Assembly (NCBI GenBank): GCA_937888715.1
Contig: CALARU010000387.1
Span: forward strand, 1 to 58,015
Reading direction: 5' to 3'
Source: an uncultured Planctomycetaceae bacterium
GTDB lineage: Bacteria > Planctomycetota > Planctomycetia > Gemmatales > Gemmataceae
Length of the DNA stretch: 58,015 nt
Below the pieces are notes generated by a model. That model saw only the letters and a program-made list of their open reading frames with translations, was not told the DNA's origin and did not search any database. Positions 44,112 to 52,894 of the stretch are shown here, one piece after another; the stretch's first letter is position 1; each line of letters starts with the position of its first letter. The position numbers and the translations under genes were made by a program.

Positions 44112-46673
44112 ATGAACACAAATCCAATGCGTTTTTACACCGTAGTTCCTAGCCTTCCAGTGCGTTTAAATGCGCTTCACAAGATTGCCTTGAATCTATG
44201 GTGGTGCTGGAATCATCAGGCGGTTGAACTGTTTCGAAGAATTAATCCAGATCAATTTGAATTGGTTGATCATAGCCCGGTTCGACTTTTAAATCAGCTT
44301 TCGCAAAAGCAGACAGCAGAACTGCTTTCAGACGAAGGCTTTCTAAATCATATGGATCGTGTTGAACAAGATTTTGATCGCTATATGTCTGCTATAACAT
44401 GGTTTCAGGAACATTATTCTAAAGATAAAAATCTCTGCAGGGTCGCTTACTTTAGCGCTGAATTTGGCATTCATGAAAGTATTCCAGTTTATTCAGGCGG
44501 ACTTGGAGTTCTTGCAGGCGATCATCTGAAAGCTGCGAGCGATATTGGCATTCCATTGTATGGCGTCGGCCTAATGTATCGTGAGGGTTATTTTAGGCAA
44601 TATTTAAATGCAGATGGCTGGCAGCAAGAGCGTTATCCCGAAAATGATTTCTTTGGCCTGCCAGCTGTACAAGTGCTCGATAAGTCAGGCCATCCTCTTG
44701 TTGTTAAGGTTCATTTCCCTGGCAGAGATGTGCTTGTTAAAGTTTGGCAAATTAATGTTGGTCGGGTTCCTTTGCTATTGCTCGACACCAATATTCTTGA
44801 AAATCAACAGGAAGATCGGTCTATTACTGCAAGGCTGTATGGTGGAGATACCGAAAATCGAATTCGCCAAGAAGTCGTTCTTGGTATGGCGGGGGCCAAA
44901 GTTTTACATGCCTTGGGTATCGACCCAACGGTATTCCACATGAATGAGGGCCATAGTGCATTTTCATGCTTGGAAAGAATTCGATGCCTGATGACTGAAA
45001 AGAAGATTGATTTTCATAAGGCAAGAGAAGCTGTTTCTGCTGGCACCGTATTTACTACCCACACGCCTGTACCAGCAGGAAATGATCGTTTTTCACCAGC
45101 CCAAATTGAGCACTACTTTTCTGGCTTGATGTCTTCTTTTGGCATGAGCAAGGAAGAGTTTCTTGGCCTTGGTCGCGAAAACCCTTCTGATACTAATGAA
45201 ACTTTTTGCATGACTGTTCTTGCCGTCCGGCTTTCGAATGTAAGCAATGGTGTAAGCAAGTTGCATGGTGAAGTAAGCAGGAATATGTGGAAAAATATCT
45301 GGAATGGATTATTGGATAAAGAGGTTCCCATAACGTCGGTTACCAATGGGGTTCATACCAGTACGTGGGTTTCCCCGGATATGGTTCAATTGTATGACCG
45401 ATATTTGGGTGCAGGTTGGGGGTTGAAGCCCAATGATGAAACCTTGTGGAAACGCATTGATTCTATTCCGGATGCTGAACTTTGGAGAACCCATGAAAGA
45501 CGCAGGGAAAGGCTTGTTTCCTTTACCCGCAGAAGACTGAAAATGCAGTTGAAAAATCGTGCTGCAACTTCGTCTGAAATATCCCGTGCCGATGAGATCC
45601 TAGATCCAGAAGCTTTGACTATCGGATTTGCTCGAAGGTTTGCAACCTACAAGCGTGGTGCACTTATCTTCAAACATCTCGATAGGCTTGCAGCGCTTGT
45701 AAATAATAAAGATCGGCCCGTGCAGATTCTTTTTGCAGGTAAAGCTCATCCCCAAGATAACGGCGGAAAAGAATTGATTGCAGAAATCCTTCATATGACC
45801 AAGCGCGCTGAATTTAAACATCGCGTTGTTTTCCTTGAAGATTATGAAATGAATGTTGCTCGTTATATGGTGCAAGGGGTTGATGTTTGGCTCAACAATC
45901 CGCGCAGGCCTTTGGAGGCTTCAGGTACCAGTGGTATGAAGGTGGCGGTAAATGGCGGGTTAAACCTTAGTATTTTAGATGGTTGGTGGTGCGAGGGTTT
46001 TAATGGGCAAAATGGTTGGGCTATAGGCGCAGGAGAAGAGTATTCTGATCTAGAATATCAGGATGAAGTTGAAAGTAGGGCGATTTACGATCTTCTTGAA
46101 CAAGAAATCGTGCCCCTCTTTTACAACCGTAGTACTGATGGTTTGCCTAGGGGTTGGATCAAGATGATGAAGAATGCCATCAGTACCTTGGCTCCAGTCT
46201 TTAGTACTTCGAGAATGGTTGCGGAGTATACTAAAGTTTGTTACTGGCCTAGCTCAGAACGATATAATAAGCTTTCTTCGAATAATTTTCAGGGAGCGAA
46301 TGATCTGGCCCAATGGCGTCATCGTCTGCATGAGCAATGGCGTCATTTAGGGGTTCATGAAATTTCAAATCCTCATCACGATCCGCATAAGCTGGGGGCT
46401 AAATTTCATGTTAAAGCCAAGGTTCACCTTGGGCAGTTGACTCCCGCAGATGTTGATGTGCAGATCTATTATGGCCCCATGGATTCCAACTGGGAGATTC
46501 AAGAAATCCATCTTGCATCTATGAAGCATGAGAAGCAGGAGCATCACGATTGGATATTTACTGGCGAGATTCCCTGTAATTCTAGTGGTCAGCATGGGTA
46601 TAGGATTCGGGTATTGCCCAAACATCCCGATCTTGCAAACCAATTGGAACCAGGTTTGATTCTCTGGAGTTGA
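44112..46673 (+). CDS. glgP: Alpha-glucan (glycogen) phosphorylase, DUF3417 type
   Basis: GT35 enzyme releasing glucose-1-phosphate from glycogen or maltodextrin with a pyridoxal-phosphate cofactor. The 853 residues carry the N-terminal DUF3417 domain of the Thermotoga/archaeal-type phosphorylases (LHKIALNLWWCWNHQAVELF, about 22-41). The catalytic core follows: VAYFSAEFGIHESIPVYSGG (about 113-132), GVLAGDHLKAASD, FTTHTPVPAGND (about 314-325), and the cofactor lysine in RPLEASGTSGMKVAVNGG (about 600-617). The last 120 residues form an extra beta-rich domain found in this subtype. A weak TTGACC-18-TATTAA pair lies just upstream (44068-44097), but it would leave almost no leader. No other glycogen gene is adjacent. 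Confidence 0.94.
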   Translation: MNTNPMRFYTVVPSLPVRLNALHKIALNLWWCWNHQAVELFRRINPDQFELVDHSPVRLLNQLSQKQTAELLSDEGFLNHMDRVEQDFDRYMSAITWFQEHYSKDKNLCRVAYFSAEFGIHESIPVYSGGLGVLAGDHLKAASDIGIPLYGVGLMYREGYFRQYLNADGWQQERYPENDFFGLPAVQVLDKSGHPLVVKVHFPGRDVLVKVWQINVGRVPLLLLDTNILENQQEDRSITARLYGGDTENRIRQEVVLGMAGAKVLHALGIDPTVFHMNEGHSAFSCLERIRCLMTEKKIDFHKAREAVSAGTVFTTHTPVPAGNDRFSPAQIEHYFSGLMSSFGMSKEEFLGLGRENPSDTNETFCMTVLAVRLSNVSNGVSKLHGEVSRNMWKNIWNGLLDKEVPITSVTNGVHTSTWVSPDMVQLYDRYLGAGWGLKPNDETLWKRIDSIPDAELWRTHERRRERLVSFTRRRLKMQLKNRAATSSEISRADEILDPEALTIGFARRFATYKRGALIFKHLDRLAALVNNKDRPVQILFAGKAHPQDNGGKELIAEILHMTKRAEFKHRVVFLEDYEMNVARYMVQGVDVWLNNPRRPLEASGTSGMKVAVNGGLNLSILDGWWCEGFNGQNGWAIGAGEEYSDLEYQDEVESRAIYDLLEQEIVPLFYNRSTDGLPRGWIKMMKNAISTLAPVFSTSRMVAEYTKVCYWPSSERYNKLSSNNFQGANDLAQWRHRLHEQWRHLGVHEISNPHHDPHKLGAKFHVKAKVHLGQLTPADVDVQIYYGPMDSNWEIQEIHLASMKHEKQEHHDWIFTGEIPCNSSGQHGYRIRVLPKHPDLANQLEPGLILWS

Positions 46674-46674
46674 T

Positions 46675-47445
46675 TTAAATATCGCGCCTTGCAAACCAAA
46701 GCATGCCGAAGCTTGATATGCCCAGCGATATTCCTAATGTCCATACAAGCAATCTTCCCAATGCTTGTATGTCGTATTCTCCTTTAACCATGTGGGGTAA
46801 AGCCTGCATGGTTACTTCTGGAGATAAGTGAACGCTAGGGAAATAGCTTAACCCTAGTGTCACGCCGTATAAAATAACCCATACAGTGATGATTCCCAAT
46901 ACCGTGCTGTTTATTATTGCGCTTACGGTAACGCAACATGTAACGACCGTAAATAAAAGTGCGCAAATTGCTATAAGTGCAATTATGCATCCCTTGAACG
47001 ATAGGTCTTCATGTAGAAAAAAAATGCACCCCAGAATGGTGATAGAACCTAATAGCAAGAATGTTCCTATCACGGTTACAAGTCGTGCATGCCACTTCCC
47101 TAAAAAATATTGATACCTACTTATGCCTCTGCTAAGAACAGAATCCGCTAGAGTTCCTCGTTCGGAAGAAATACATCCGGTAGTAAGAACAACCACAAGA
47201 GTCATACTTGCCAAAATAGTCCATCGCAGAGACTGTAAGAAAAAAAGCGAGCCATGCTGAATGATGCCTGTTTCTTTATACACGCCGAAGCGATAGGTGA
47301 AGAAGCCCGCAAGAATTAAAATAGAAGCGAGCAGCCATAACCTGTAAATCCAGGTGTGGACAGTTTGTTGCATATCGGTTTGAAAGACAGCCCAGTAGGG
47401 CAGCCATTTTCTGTATTGTTCGGGTTTTAAAGTGCCTGTGCTCAT
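46675..47445 (-). CDS. ABC-2 type transporter permease
   Basis: Inner-membrane protein of 256 residues with about six hydrophobic helices (about 35-55, 70-95, 110-135, 140-165, 170-195, 225-250). The cytoplasmic segment SSERGTLADSVLSRGISRYQYFLGKW (read at about 92-118, with an E/R-rich start) is typical of ABC-2 permeases of the NosY/GldF type. It follows its ATPase by 38 bp, and its stop is 1 bp from the convergent glgP stop. It probably works as a dimer with the upstream ATPase as an exporter. The substrate is unknown. Confidence 0.85.
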   Translation of the reverse strand: MSTGTLKPEQYRKWLPYWAVFQTDMQQTVHTWIYRLWLLASILILAGFFTYRFGVYKETGIIQHGSLFFLQSLRWTILASMTLVVVLTTGCISSERGTLADSVLSRGISRYQYFLGKWHARLVTVIGTFLLLGSITILGCIFFLHEDLSFKGCIIALIAICALLFTVVTCCVTVSAIINSTVLGIITVWVILYGVTLGLSYFPSVHLSPEVTMQALPHMVKGEYDIQALGRLLVWTLGISLGISSFGMLWFARRDI

Positions 47446-47483
47446 GGTTCATGTTCTCTTTCGAACTATCACGCTAAACGGAA

Positions 47484-48488
47484 TCAGGCAGCTTCCTGCT
47501 TGTATATTCTTGCAAATCCGCGGGATTCTTCCTGTTCCACAAGGTCGAGGAATGCTTCTTCAGTCTGCTGGCCTATGCTCTTGATGCTTAATAAATTTAT
47601 TTTGCTATCGGTCAAAGTCATAAAAAGGTTTGCCAATGCTGTGGATGCAACTACATCGTCATTAAGATATATTTCCAGCTTTTTTTGCTTTAGTGCAACG
47701 GTCTTAAATTCATTAAGAGTTTTGATTGTTTGCACAGCTTTAGTGATGGATTTTTGATCTCCTTCGAGATCAAGTTCGTAATGGTTTTTGCGCATCCTGC
47801 CTTTAAGGTCTTGTAGAGATCCGTAGAAAATGAGCTGCCCATGGCTTAATACTGCAGCATGGTCGCAAACTTCATCAATGTCGCTAAGGTTGTGCGAGGA
47901 AACGATCAATGTTTTTTCTTTACTAAGTGATTTGATCAACTCCAGCATACTTCGACGGGCTTCCGGATCTAGACCATGGGTTGGCTCATCCCAAATTAGC
48001 AAGTCTGGTTCGTTAATTAGGCTTGCAGCTACAGCAAGCCTGGCGGTCATGCCATTTGAAAAACCGGAAATAGGATTGCCTGATGCCCCTAATAAATCCA
48101 CCGCACGAATTAATGATGCAAGCCTGGGTTTACGAATATCTTCAGGCAGACCGAATAATCTTGCCATGTAATCAAGGTAAGTTATTGGAGTCATACCCTT
48201 AGGAAACTGAGGATTGGTAGGGATGTAGCCAATTTTTCTGCGTAGTTGAGCAGAGTTTGGGGTCATGTTCTTATCAAAAACATTAACCCAACCAGCAGTT
48301 GGCCTATGCAAGCCAATGATTAGCCTGAGCAAAGTGGTTTTACCTGCGCCGTTGGAACCAAGTAAACCAAGTACGGTGCCCCGTTCGATGCGAAGGCACA
48401 CATCGTTTAATGCTATCTGTTTGTTTTGGTAGATCTTGGTCAACTTGTAGGTTTCTACGACCAGATCTGTGGACTGGTCTGCCGCCAC
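47484..48488 (-). CDS. ABC transporter ATP-binding protein (ABC-2 exporter type)
   Basis: ATPase of 334 residues. Walker A is GSNGAGKTTLLRLI (about 43-56), the Q-loop is IGYIPTNPQFP (about 91), the signature region is FSNGMTARLAVAASL (about 142-156, S-N-G in place of S-G-G), Walker B is LLIWDEPTHGLDPEAR (about 162-177) and the H-switch is IVSSHNLSDIDE (about 193-204). A C-terminal domain of about 110 residues follows, as in CcmA/NatA-like exporters. The GTG start lies behind a strong GAGGAGGGAG box. It is followed on the same strand by its permease and is divergent from parA. Confidence 0.9.
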   Translation of the reverse strand: MAADQSTDLVVETYKLTKIYQNKQIALNDVCLRIERGTVLGLLGSNGAGKTTLLRLIIGLHRPTAGWVNVFDKNMTPNSAQLRRKIGYIPTNPQFPKGMTPITYLDYMARLFGLPEDIRKPRLASLIRAVDLLGASGNPISGFSNGMTARLAVAASLINEPDLLIWDEPTHGLDPEARRSMLELIKSLSKEKTLIVSSHNLSDIDEVCDHAAVLSHGQLIFYGSLQDLKGRMRKNHYELDLEGDQKSITKAVQTIKTLNEFKTVALKQKKLEIYLNDDVVASTALANLFMTLTDSKINLLSIKSIGQQTEEAFLDLVEQEESRGFARIYKQEAA

Positions 48489-48719
48489 GAGGCTCCCTCC
48501 TCAGGAACTTAAAACCGACCCTTAAGCGGGCGGAGTATAAGTAACCGGTTAAAATGTTCATAGTCCAATACCTATTTATTGTTATCGGCAGATTTGATCT
48601 TTATAACGCTTTAAACAAACATGCCAGTTTATCTAATTTGTTAAAATGTGCCGATTGTAATGGTTTTGACAAGGCTATTTACCATGCTTGGGGTTTTCAA
48701 AAATGAAAGGAGTAGTTAT

Positions 48720-48749
48720 ATGCACCCTCTTAACGGGAATCGTTTTTAA
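48720..48749 (+). other. Possible nine-codon leader ORF before parA
   Basis: An ATG at 48720 preceded by a perfect AAAGGAG box (48706-48712, spacing 7) opens a nine-residue frame (MHPLNGNRF) ending in TAA 16 bp before the parA start. This box is much better than the one in front of parA. It may be a translational leader, or chance. Confidence 0.3.
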
Positions 48750-48765
48750 GAAAGTAGAGTTAAAA

Positions 48766-49632
48766 ATGCGCAAAATAGCGATATTAAATCAAAAGGGCGG
48801 AGTGGGAAAAACTACCACCGCGGTAAATTTAGCTGCAGCTTTAGCTGGCATGGGTAAAAAGGTTTGCCTGATTGATCTCGATCCCCAAGCCCATGCGAGT
48901 GCTCATCTGGGTGTTTCCCTAGGTGTTACTTCCATTTATGATGTTTTGGTGCAATCCAAGCCTATTGAGCAAGCCCGTCTTCAAATTGATAAAAACCTTT
49001 ATCTTGTTCCGTCTGATATTAATCTTGCTGCTGCGGAGGTCGAACTGGCAGGCGTTGTTGGCCGAGAACTCCTTTTGCGGGATGCCCTTGATAATGATAG
49101 TGAAGACTTTGATTATATTGTGATTGATTGTGCACCTTCGTTGGGAATTTTAAGCCTCAACGCACTTGCTTGCGTTAATGAAATATTAATTCCATTGCAA
49201 CCTCATTACTTCGCATTGCATGGTTTGGGGAAATTGTTTGAAACCACAGGGTTGGTCGCTCGCAGATTGAATTCAGCAGTAAAAGTTTTGGGTGTGATTG
49301 TTACCTTGTATGAAGCAAATACAAAGTTGGGCCAAGAAGTCGTAACAGATTTGCATGAGTTTCTTGAAAAGAGTCAGGGGCAAAATGTCCCTTGGGCTAA
49401 TGCCAAGATTTTTCATACCAAGATCAGGCGTAATATCAAACTTGCTGAGTGCCCAAGTTATGGCAAATCGATTTTTTCGTATGCCCCATCCTGCAATGGT
49501 GCCGAGGATTACCTTAAACTCGCACAAGAAATTGAAATGAAGCAAGTTTCTCTTTATTCTGCAACGGGCCATGTAAATGAAAGAACGGGTGAGATCTCGT
49601 TAGGGCTCGAGGCAGAAAAATCCTTGGTATGA
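48766..49632 (+). CDS. parA: ParA/Soj-type ATPase
   Basis: Deviant-Walker-A P-loop ATPase of 288 residues, of the family that positions chromosomes, plasmids or other cargo. The N terminus MRKIAILNQKGGVGKTTTAV contains the KGGVGKT motif with its signature lysine. CLIDLDPQAHAS (Walker A', about 34-45), DYIVIDCAPSLGILSLNAL (Walker B, about 119-137) and the RRNIKLAECPSYGKSI segment follow. No N-terminal DNA-binding extension is present, as in chromosomal Soj. The start is ambiguous: the frame is open to 48688, but the ATG at 48766 gives the family N terminus. No parB or parS-like site follows in the window, so it is an orphan here. The next gene is ybeY, 40 bp later. Confidence 0.9.
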   Translation: MRKIAILNQKGGVGKTTTAVNLAAALAGMGKKVCLIDLDPQAHASAHLGVSLGVTSIYDVLVQSKPIEQARLQIDKNLYLVPSDINLAAAEVELAGVVGRELLLRDALDNDSEDFDYIVIDCAPSLGILSLNALACVNEILIPLQPHYFALHGLGKLFETTGLVARRLNSAVKVLGVIVTLYEANTKLGQEVVTDLHEFLEKSQGQNVPWANAKIFHTKIRRNIKLAECPSYGKSIFSYAPSCNGAEDYLKLAQEIEMKQVSLYSATGHVNERTGEISLGLEAEKSLV

Positions 49633-49672
49633 TACTAAAGAATTAAAAATCAGATCCTTCATTGGGGAAATT

Positions 49673-50116
49673 ATGCTGGAGATTGTTGTCGCCAGGCAGG
49701 TTAAAACATCTGTTTTCACAAACAAAAAAATTGTTGAGGTAAGTAAAGCGGTTCTTTCGAAAGAAGGAATTAAAAAAGCTTTAATTAGTGTTGCTTTGCT
49801 TGATGATAAGGATATTCACGCTGCCAACAAGAAGTTTTTGGATCATGATGAGCCAACTGATGTAATTACTTTTCCCCTAGATGAAGAGAAAAACAAATTG
49901 ACAGGGGAGATCCTTATTGGTGTGGGAGTTGCCCGAAGGCATGCGAAAAATGCCAGACATCTTCTTGAGCATGAGTTGACTCTTTATTTGATTCATGGGT
50001 TGCTTCACTTGTGCGGGTTCGATGATATGGAACCTGCATCAAGAAAAAAAATGCGTAAGCGAGAAAGGTTCTACCTTTCAAGATTGGGTTTGCCTGATAT
50101 TGCACCATTACAATAA
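49673..50116 (+). CDS. ybeY: Endoribonuclease YbeY (rRNA maturation factor)
   Basis: Single-strand-specific metalloendoribonuclease acting in 16S rRNA 3'-end processing and ribosome quality control. The 147 residues are normal. The family motif is H-x3-H-x5-H; here it reads HGLLHLCGFDD (about 108-118), so the two first histidines are kept and the third ligand is Asp. GEILIGVGVARRHAKN and TDVITFPLDE (about 60-69) are typical. A GGGGAAA box lies close before the ATG. It is followed 14 bp later by recO, a frequent neighbourhood for ybeY in bacteria with era-recO clusters. Confidence 0.92.
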   Translation: MLEIVVARQVKTSVFTNKKIVEVSKAVLSKEGIKKALISVALLDDKDIHAANKKFLDHDEPTDVITFPLDEEKNKLTGEILIGVGVARRHAKNARHLLEHELTLYLIHGLLHLCGFDDMEPASRKKMRKRERFYLSRLGLPDIAPLQ

Positions 50117-50130
50117 CTCTTGAGGTTTTT

Positions 50131-50916
50131 TTGTCTCTCGAAAAGACGGAATCTTTGGTTTTACGAACAGTCGATTGGAGTGAAACCAGTCGCATTTCGA
50201 CATTGTGGACAAAAAAATTTGGCAAAATAAGGGCATTGGCTAAAGGTGGAAGAAGGCTGAAGTCTTCCTTTGAGAATGCGCTTGATTTGCTAACCCACTG
50301 CAGTATTGTTCTCCTCCGAAAAACTTCTGGTTCGTTAGATCTACTTACAGAGGCTCAGGTTTTGCATGGGTTTTCAGGATTAAGAAAAGATCTAAATGCA
50401 TTGCATGCTTCTTATTATCTTGCGGAGTTGTTATCTGAGTGGACTGAGGATTATGACCCCAACCCTGTAATTTTTGAGCAGGCCCTGCTTGCGCTAGCTA
50501 CTTGGAGCGACTTGGGGGACGGCAAAGTTTGTGCAGGGCGGGAAGAAAGACAAGGGAGAATAGCTGCGGTACTTTTTCGATTTGAATTTATTTTACTTCT
50601 AGAATTGGGCTTCCGCCCTGAGTTAAAAATGTGTACGGGCTGTTCTGGAGAAGTTGATGAATTTCAAAATGTTTTTAGTCCTGCTGGAGGCGGCGTAAAA
50701 TGTCGAACTTGTTCTCTTGCAGACAGGACTTCATTCAAAATCTCAAGCGAAAGCTTGCAGGTTCTTATTTCTTTGGAAGGTGTTTCGATGGAAAACCTGC
50801 AAATCATTCCCTTGCAAATACGAAAAGAACTCAGGAAGATTTTCGGCCGCTACATCACTTACTTAATGGGCAGAAGGCCGAAGCTGCTAACCTACCTGGA
50901 GGCAGGATGTATTTAA
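50131..50916 (+). CDS. recO: DNA repair protein RecO
   Basis: Recombination mediator helping RecR load RecA on gapped DNA. The 261 residues have the N-terminal OB-fold (SLVLRTVDWSETSRISTLWT, LAKGGRRLKSSFENALDLLT), a helical middle (ALHASYYLAELLSEWTED) and a C-terminal zinc-ribbon-like CTGCSGEV...CRTC pair (about 171-193). The start is TTG at 50131 with GAGG 6 nt upstream; no ATG gives a complete N terminus. Its last 10 bp overlap the next gene's start. A long frame beginning at 50700 runs through its end, but that is the upstream extension of the next gene. Confidence 0.92.
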   Translation: MSLEKTESLVLRTVDWSETSRISTLWTKKFGKIRALAKGGRRLKSSFENALDLLTHCSIVLLRKTSGSLDLLTEAQVLHGFSGLRKDLNALHASYYLAELLSEWTEDYDPNPVIFEQALLALATWSDLGDGKVCAGREERQGRIAAVLFRFEFILLLELGFRPELKMCTGCSGEVDEFQNVFSPAGGGVKCRTCSLADRTSFKISSESLQVLISLEGVSMENLQIIPLQIRKELRKIFGRYITYLMGRRPKLLTYLEAGCI

Positions 50917-52229
50917 ATTTATTTGAAAAAGTTGAACACTCTAAGAGTATGTTTATGTCCAAATTAGCTGGATTACTCTTTCCGGGTTTCTTTTTGGTAG
51001 CTTCCACCGGTTGCGTAACGGATGGGCTGCCCTTGATTGGGTTACCTGGTGCACCTCCCCCTCCAAAAGAAAGTTTTGTACTTGGTGTGGATGGTGGTGT
51101 TTTAGATAAACCTGTTGATCCTGCCAGCCCCGAAGGCAAACTTGCAAGCGCCAAGGAGCTTTTTAGAAATAAAGAATTCAGCAAGGCGGAGAAAATGTTT
51201 CACAGGCTTGCAGATGATAAAAAAAATCCGCTTACTGCTGAAGAGGGTACTTATTATGAAGCAGAATGTTTGCGACTACAGGGTTATTACCCCAAAGCTG
51301 CTGACACCTATGTTAAATTGCTGAAGAACTTTGAAAGAACATCTTTTAGAGAACAAGCTGTTCAGCATATGTATGATATCGCAAATTATTGGCTCGATGA
51401 CACCCGCGAACAAATGCGTGAAACCAAAGAGTATCGTGATGGTAAGCGTTGGTTTGTTACTCCAAGGTTTCTTAGCTTTGATAAGACCAAGCCATTGATA
51501 GATCGGGAAGGTCGTGCGATCGAAAAATTAGAGCAAGTTCGTTGGAATGATATTAGCGGCCCTCTCGCAGATAAAGCTCTTTTTCTTGCTGGTAGCGTTA
51601 AATTCTTTAATGAAGATTATCGCGAGGCTGATCATTATTTTACCCAACTCGTTGAGAGGCATTCGAATAGCGAACTTGCTCCTCAAGCCGTTGAGCTTGC
51701 CATTATTTCTAAACATATGAGTACCGGTGGTTCAGATTATGATGGCCGTAAGGTGGCTGAAGCGCGACAAATGGTGCACTCAGCTTTGCAGAATTTTCCA
51801 GTTTTAGCAGAGAAGAAAAAAGATTTTCTTTCACGACAGTTAGTAGGTATCACTTTTCAGCAAGCTGAAAAAGATTTTAAGATGGCCGAGTTTTACAAGC
51901 GTACTGGGCATCCTGGTTCCGCCTATTTTTATTACGAGTTGGTGCGTCGTCGATACCCAAACACCAAGTTTGCAGAAGAATCTGACAAACAGATGGCAGA
52001 GTTAAAAACCAAGGCCGAAAAAGAGCATGGTTATCTTCCAGGTGGACCAGATCAACCCATAGAGCAGGTTCCGTTGTCTCCGGAAATTGCTCCGCCACCA
52101 AAGGCAATTGATCGATCGATAGAAGAAGGCCCAGCACCCGTGCAATCCCAGCAAGGACTTCCGCCACATCCTGATGCCAAACCCGTCAAGGATGCCAAGT
52201 CGGTTCCTATGCCTAAACCTCTGAATTAA
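50907..52229 (+). CDS. BamD-like TPR lipoprotein
   Basis: Exported lipoprotein of 440 residues. After a short start the signal helix KLAGLLFPGFFLVASTGC provides a lipobox near residue 32. A Pro-rich stretch precedes TPR-like helical repeats: KLASAKELFRNKEFSKAEKM (about 74-93), YYEAECLRLQGYYPKAADTY (about 113-132), ADKALFLAGSVKFFNEDYRE and APQAVELAIISKHM. Then comes ERTGHP-like YKRTGHPGSAYFYYELVRRR (about 331-350), the BamD/YfiO-type C-terminal repeat. The Pro-rich end is probably disordered. The ATG at 50907 has GGAGG 4 nt upstream; the open frame back to 50700 is rejected because it overlaps recO. It precedes lptE and probably belongs to outer-membrane biogenesis. True BamD function is uncertain. 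Confidence 0.78.
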   Translation: MYLNLFEKVEHSKSMFMSKLAGLLFPGFFLVASTGCVTDGLPLIGLPGAPPPPKESFVLGVDGGVLDKPVDPASPEGKLASAKELFRNKEFSKAEKMFHRLADDKKNPLTAEEGTYYEAECLRLQGYYPKAADTYVKLLKNFERTSFREQAVQHMYDIANYWLDDTREQMRETKEYRDGKRWFVTPRFLSFDKTKPLIDREGRAIEKLEQVRWNDISGPLADKALFLAGSVKFFNEDYREADHYFTQLVERHSNSELAPQAVELAIISKHMSTGGSDYDGRKVAEARQMVHSALQNFPVLAEKKKDFLSRQLVGITFQQAEKDFKMAEFYKRTGHPGSAYFYYELVRRRYPNTKFAEESDKQMAELKTKAEKEHGYLPGGPDQPIEQVPLSPEIAPPPKAIDRSIEEGPAPVQSQQGLPPHPDAKPVKDAKSVPMPKPLN

Positions 52230-52882
52230 TGGTGATACCCATGAAAAAACCGAATTCAGTATGTGAATCAAAATCTTTGTTTATGTTGTTGTTCGCCAGC
52301 GTGATTGGATTTGTTTGCCCGGCGTGTATGCAAGATGGGCATTTGAAAATACTTAGATACACCACCAAAACTAATTTTGACTCAAACATCCGTACTGTTC
52401 GCGTGCCTTTGTTCAAGAATAGTACATTTACGCCCGGTGGTGGGGCAGGGCAGGGCTTAGAAAATGAGCTTACGCTTGCAGTCATTCGAGAAATCGAATC
52501 TAAAACTCCTTACAAGGTGGTTAATGGTAATACTCCTGCAGATACGGAATTATCTGGAAGTATTGTCAATTTCTCGAAGAACATTATTAATCGCAATCAG
52601 CTGAATGAAATTCGAGAAGCTGAAACTAATCTTGCGGTTCAAATTATTTGGAAAGACTTGCGTACGGGAGAAATTCTTTCCCGGCCCAGAGCGGATGTAA
52701 ATAAGGGTACTCCAGTGGCACTAGGCGGCGATCCTCATGTTCAGCCTGATACAACTCCTGTGCTTGTAACTTCCCTCACTAGTTTTATTCCTGAGTTGGG
52801 GCAATCCATTACCTCTGCAAGAAAAACGAATGTTGATGTTCTTGCGACGCAAATTGTCGCTATGATGGAGATTCCTTGGTAA
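52229..52882 (+). CDS. lptE: LPS-assembly lipoprotein LptE-like
   Basis: Small exported protein of 217 residues. A signal stretch (SLFMLLFASVIGFVCPAC, Cys near 33) marks a lipoprotein. The rest follows the LptE layout: IRTVRVPLFKNSTFTPG (about 54-70), GLENELTLAVIREIESKTPY (about 76-95), ADTELSGSIVNFSKN (about 104-118), and AETNLAVQIIWKDLRTGEIL (about 131-150). LptE plugs the LptD barrel that inserts lipopolysaccharide in the outer membrane. Its ATG overlaps the previous stop (TAATG), and an ATG 12 nt downstream is a second candidate. No lptD is visible. Confidence 0.82.
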   Translation: MVIPMKKPNSVCESKSLFMLLFASVIGFVCPACMQDGHLKILRYTTKTNFDSNIRTVRVPLFKNSTFTPGGGAGQGLENELTLAVIREIESKTPYKVVNGNTPADTELSGSIVNFSKNIINRNQLNEIREAETNLAVQIIWKDLRTGEILSRPRADVNKGTPVALGGDPHVQPDTTPVLVTSLTSFIPELGQSITSARKTNVDVLATQIVAMMEIPW

Positions 52883-52894
52883 TGGAGTCTTCGA

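Noticed and set aside
50700..50906. Upstream extension of the repeat-lipoprotein frame inside recO
   Set aside because: It would overlap recO by more than 200 bp and bury the lipoprotein signal; the ATG at 50907 has GGAGG in front.
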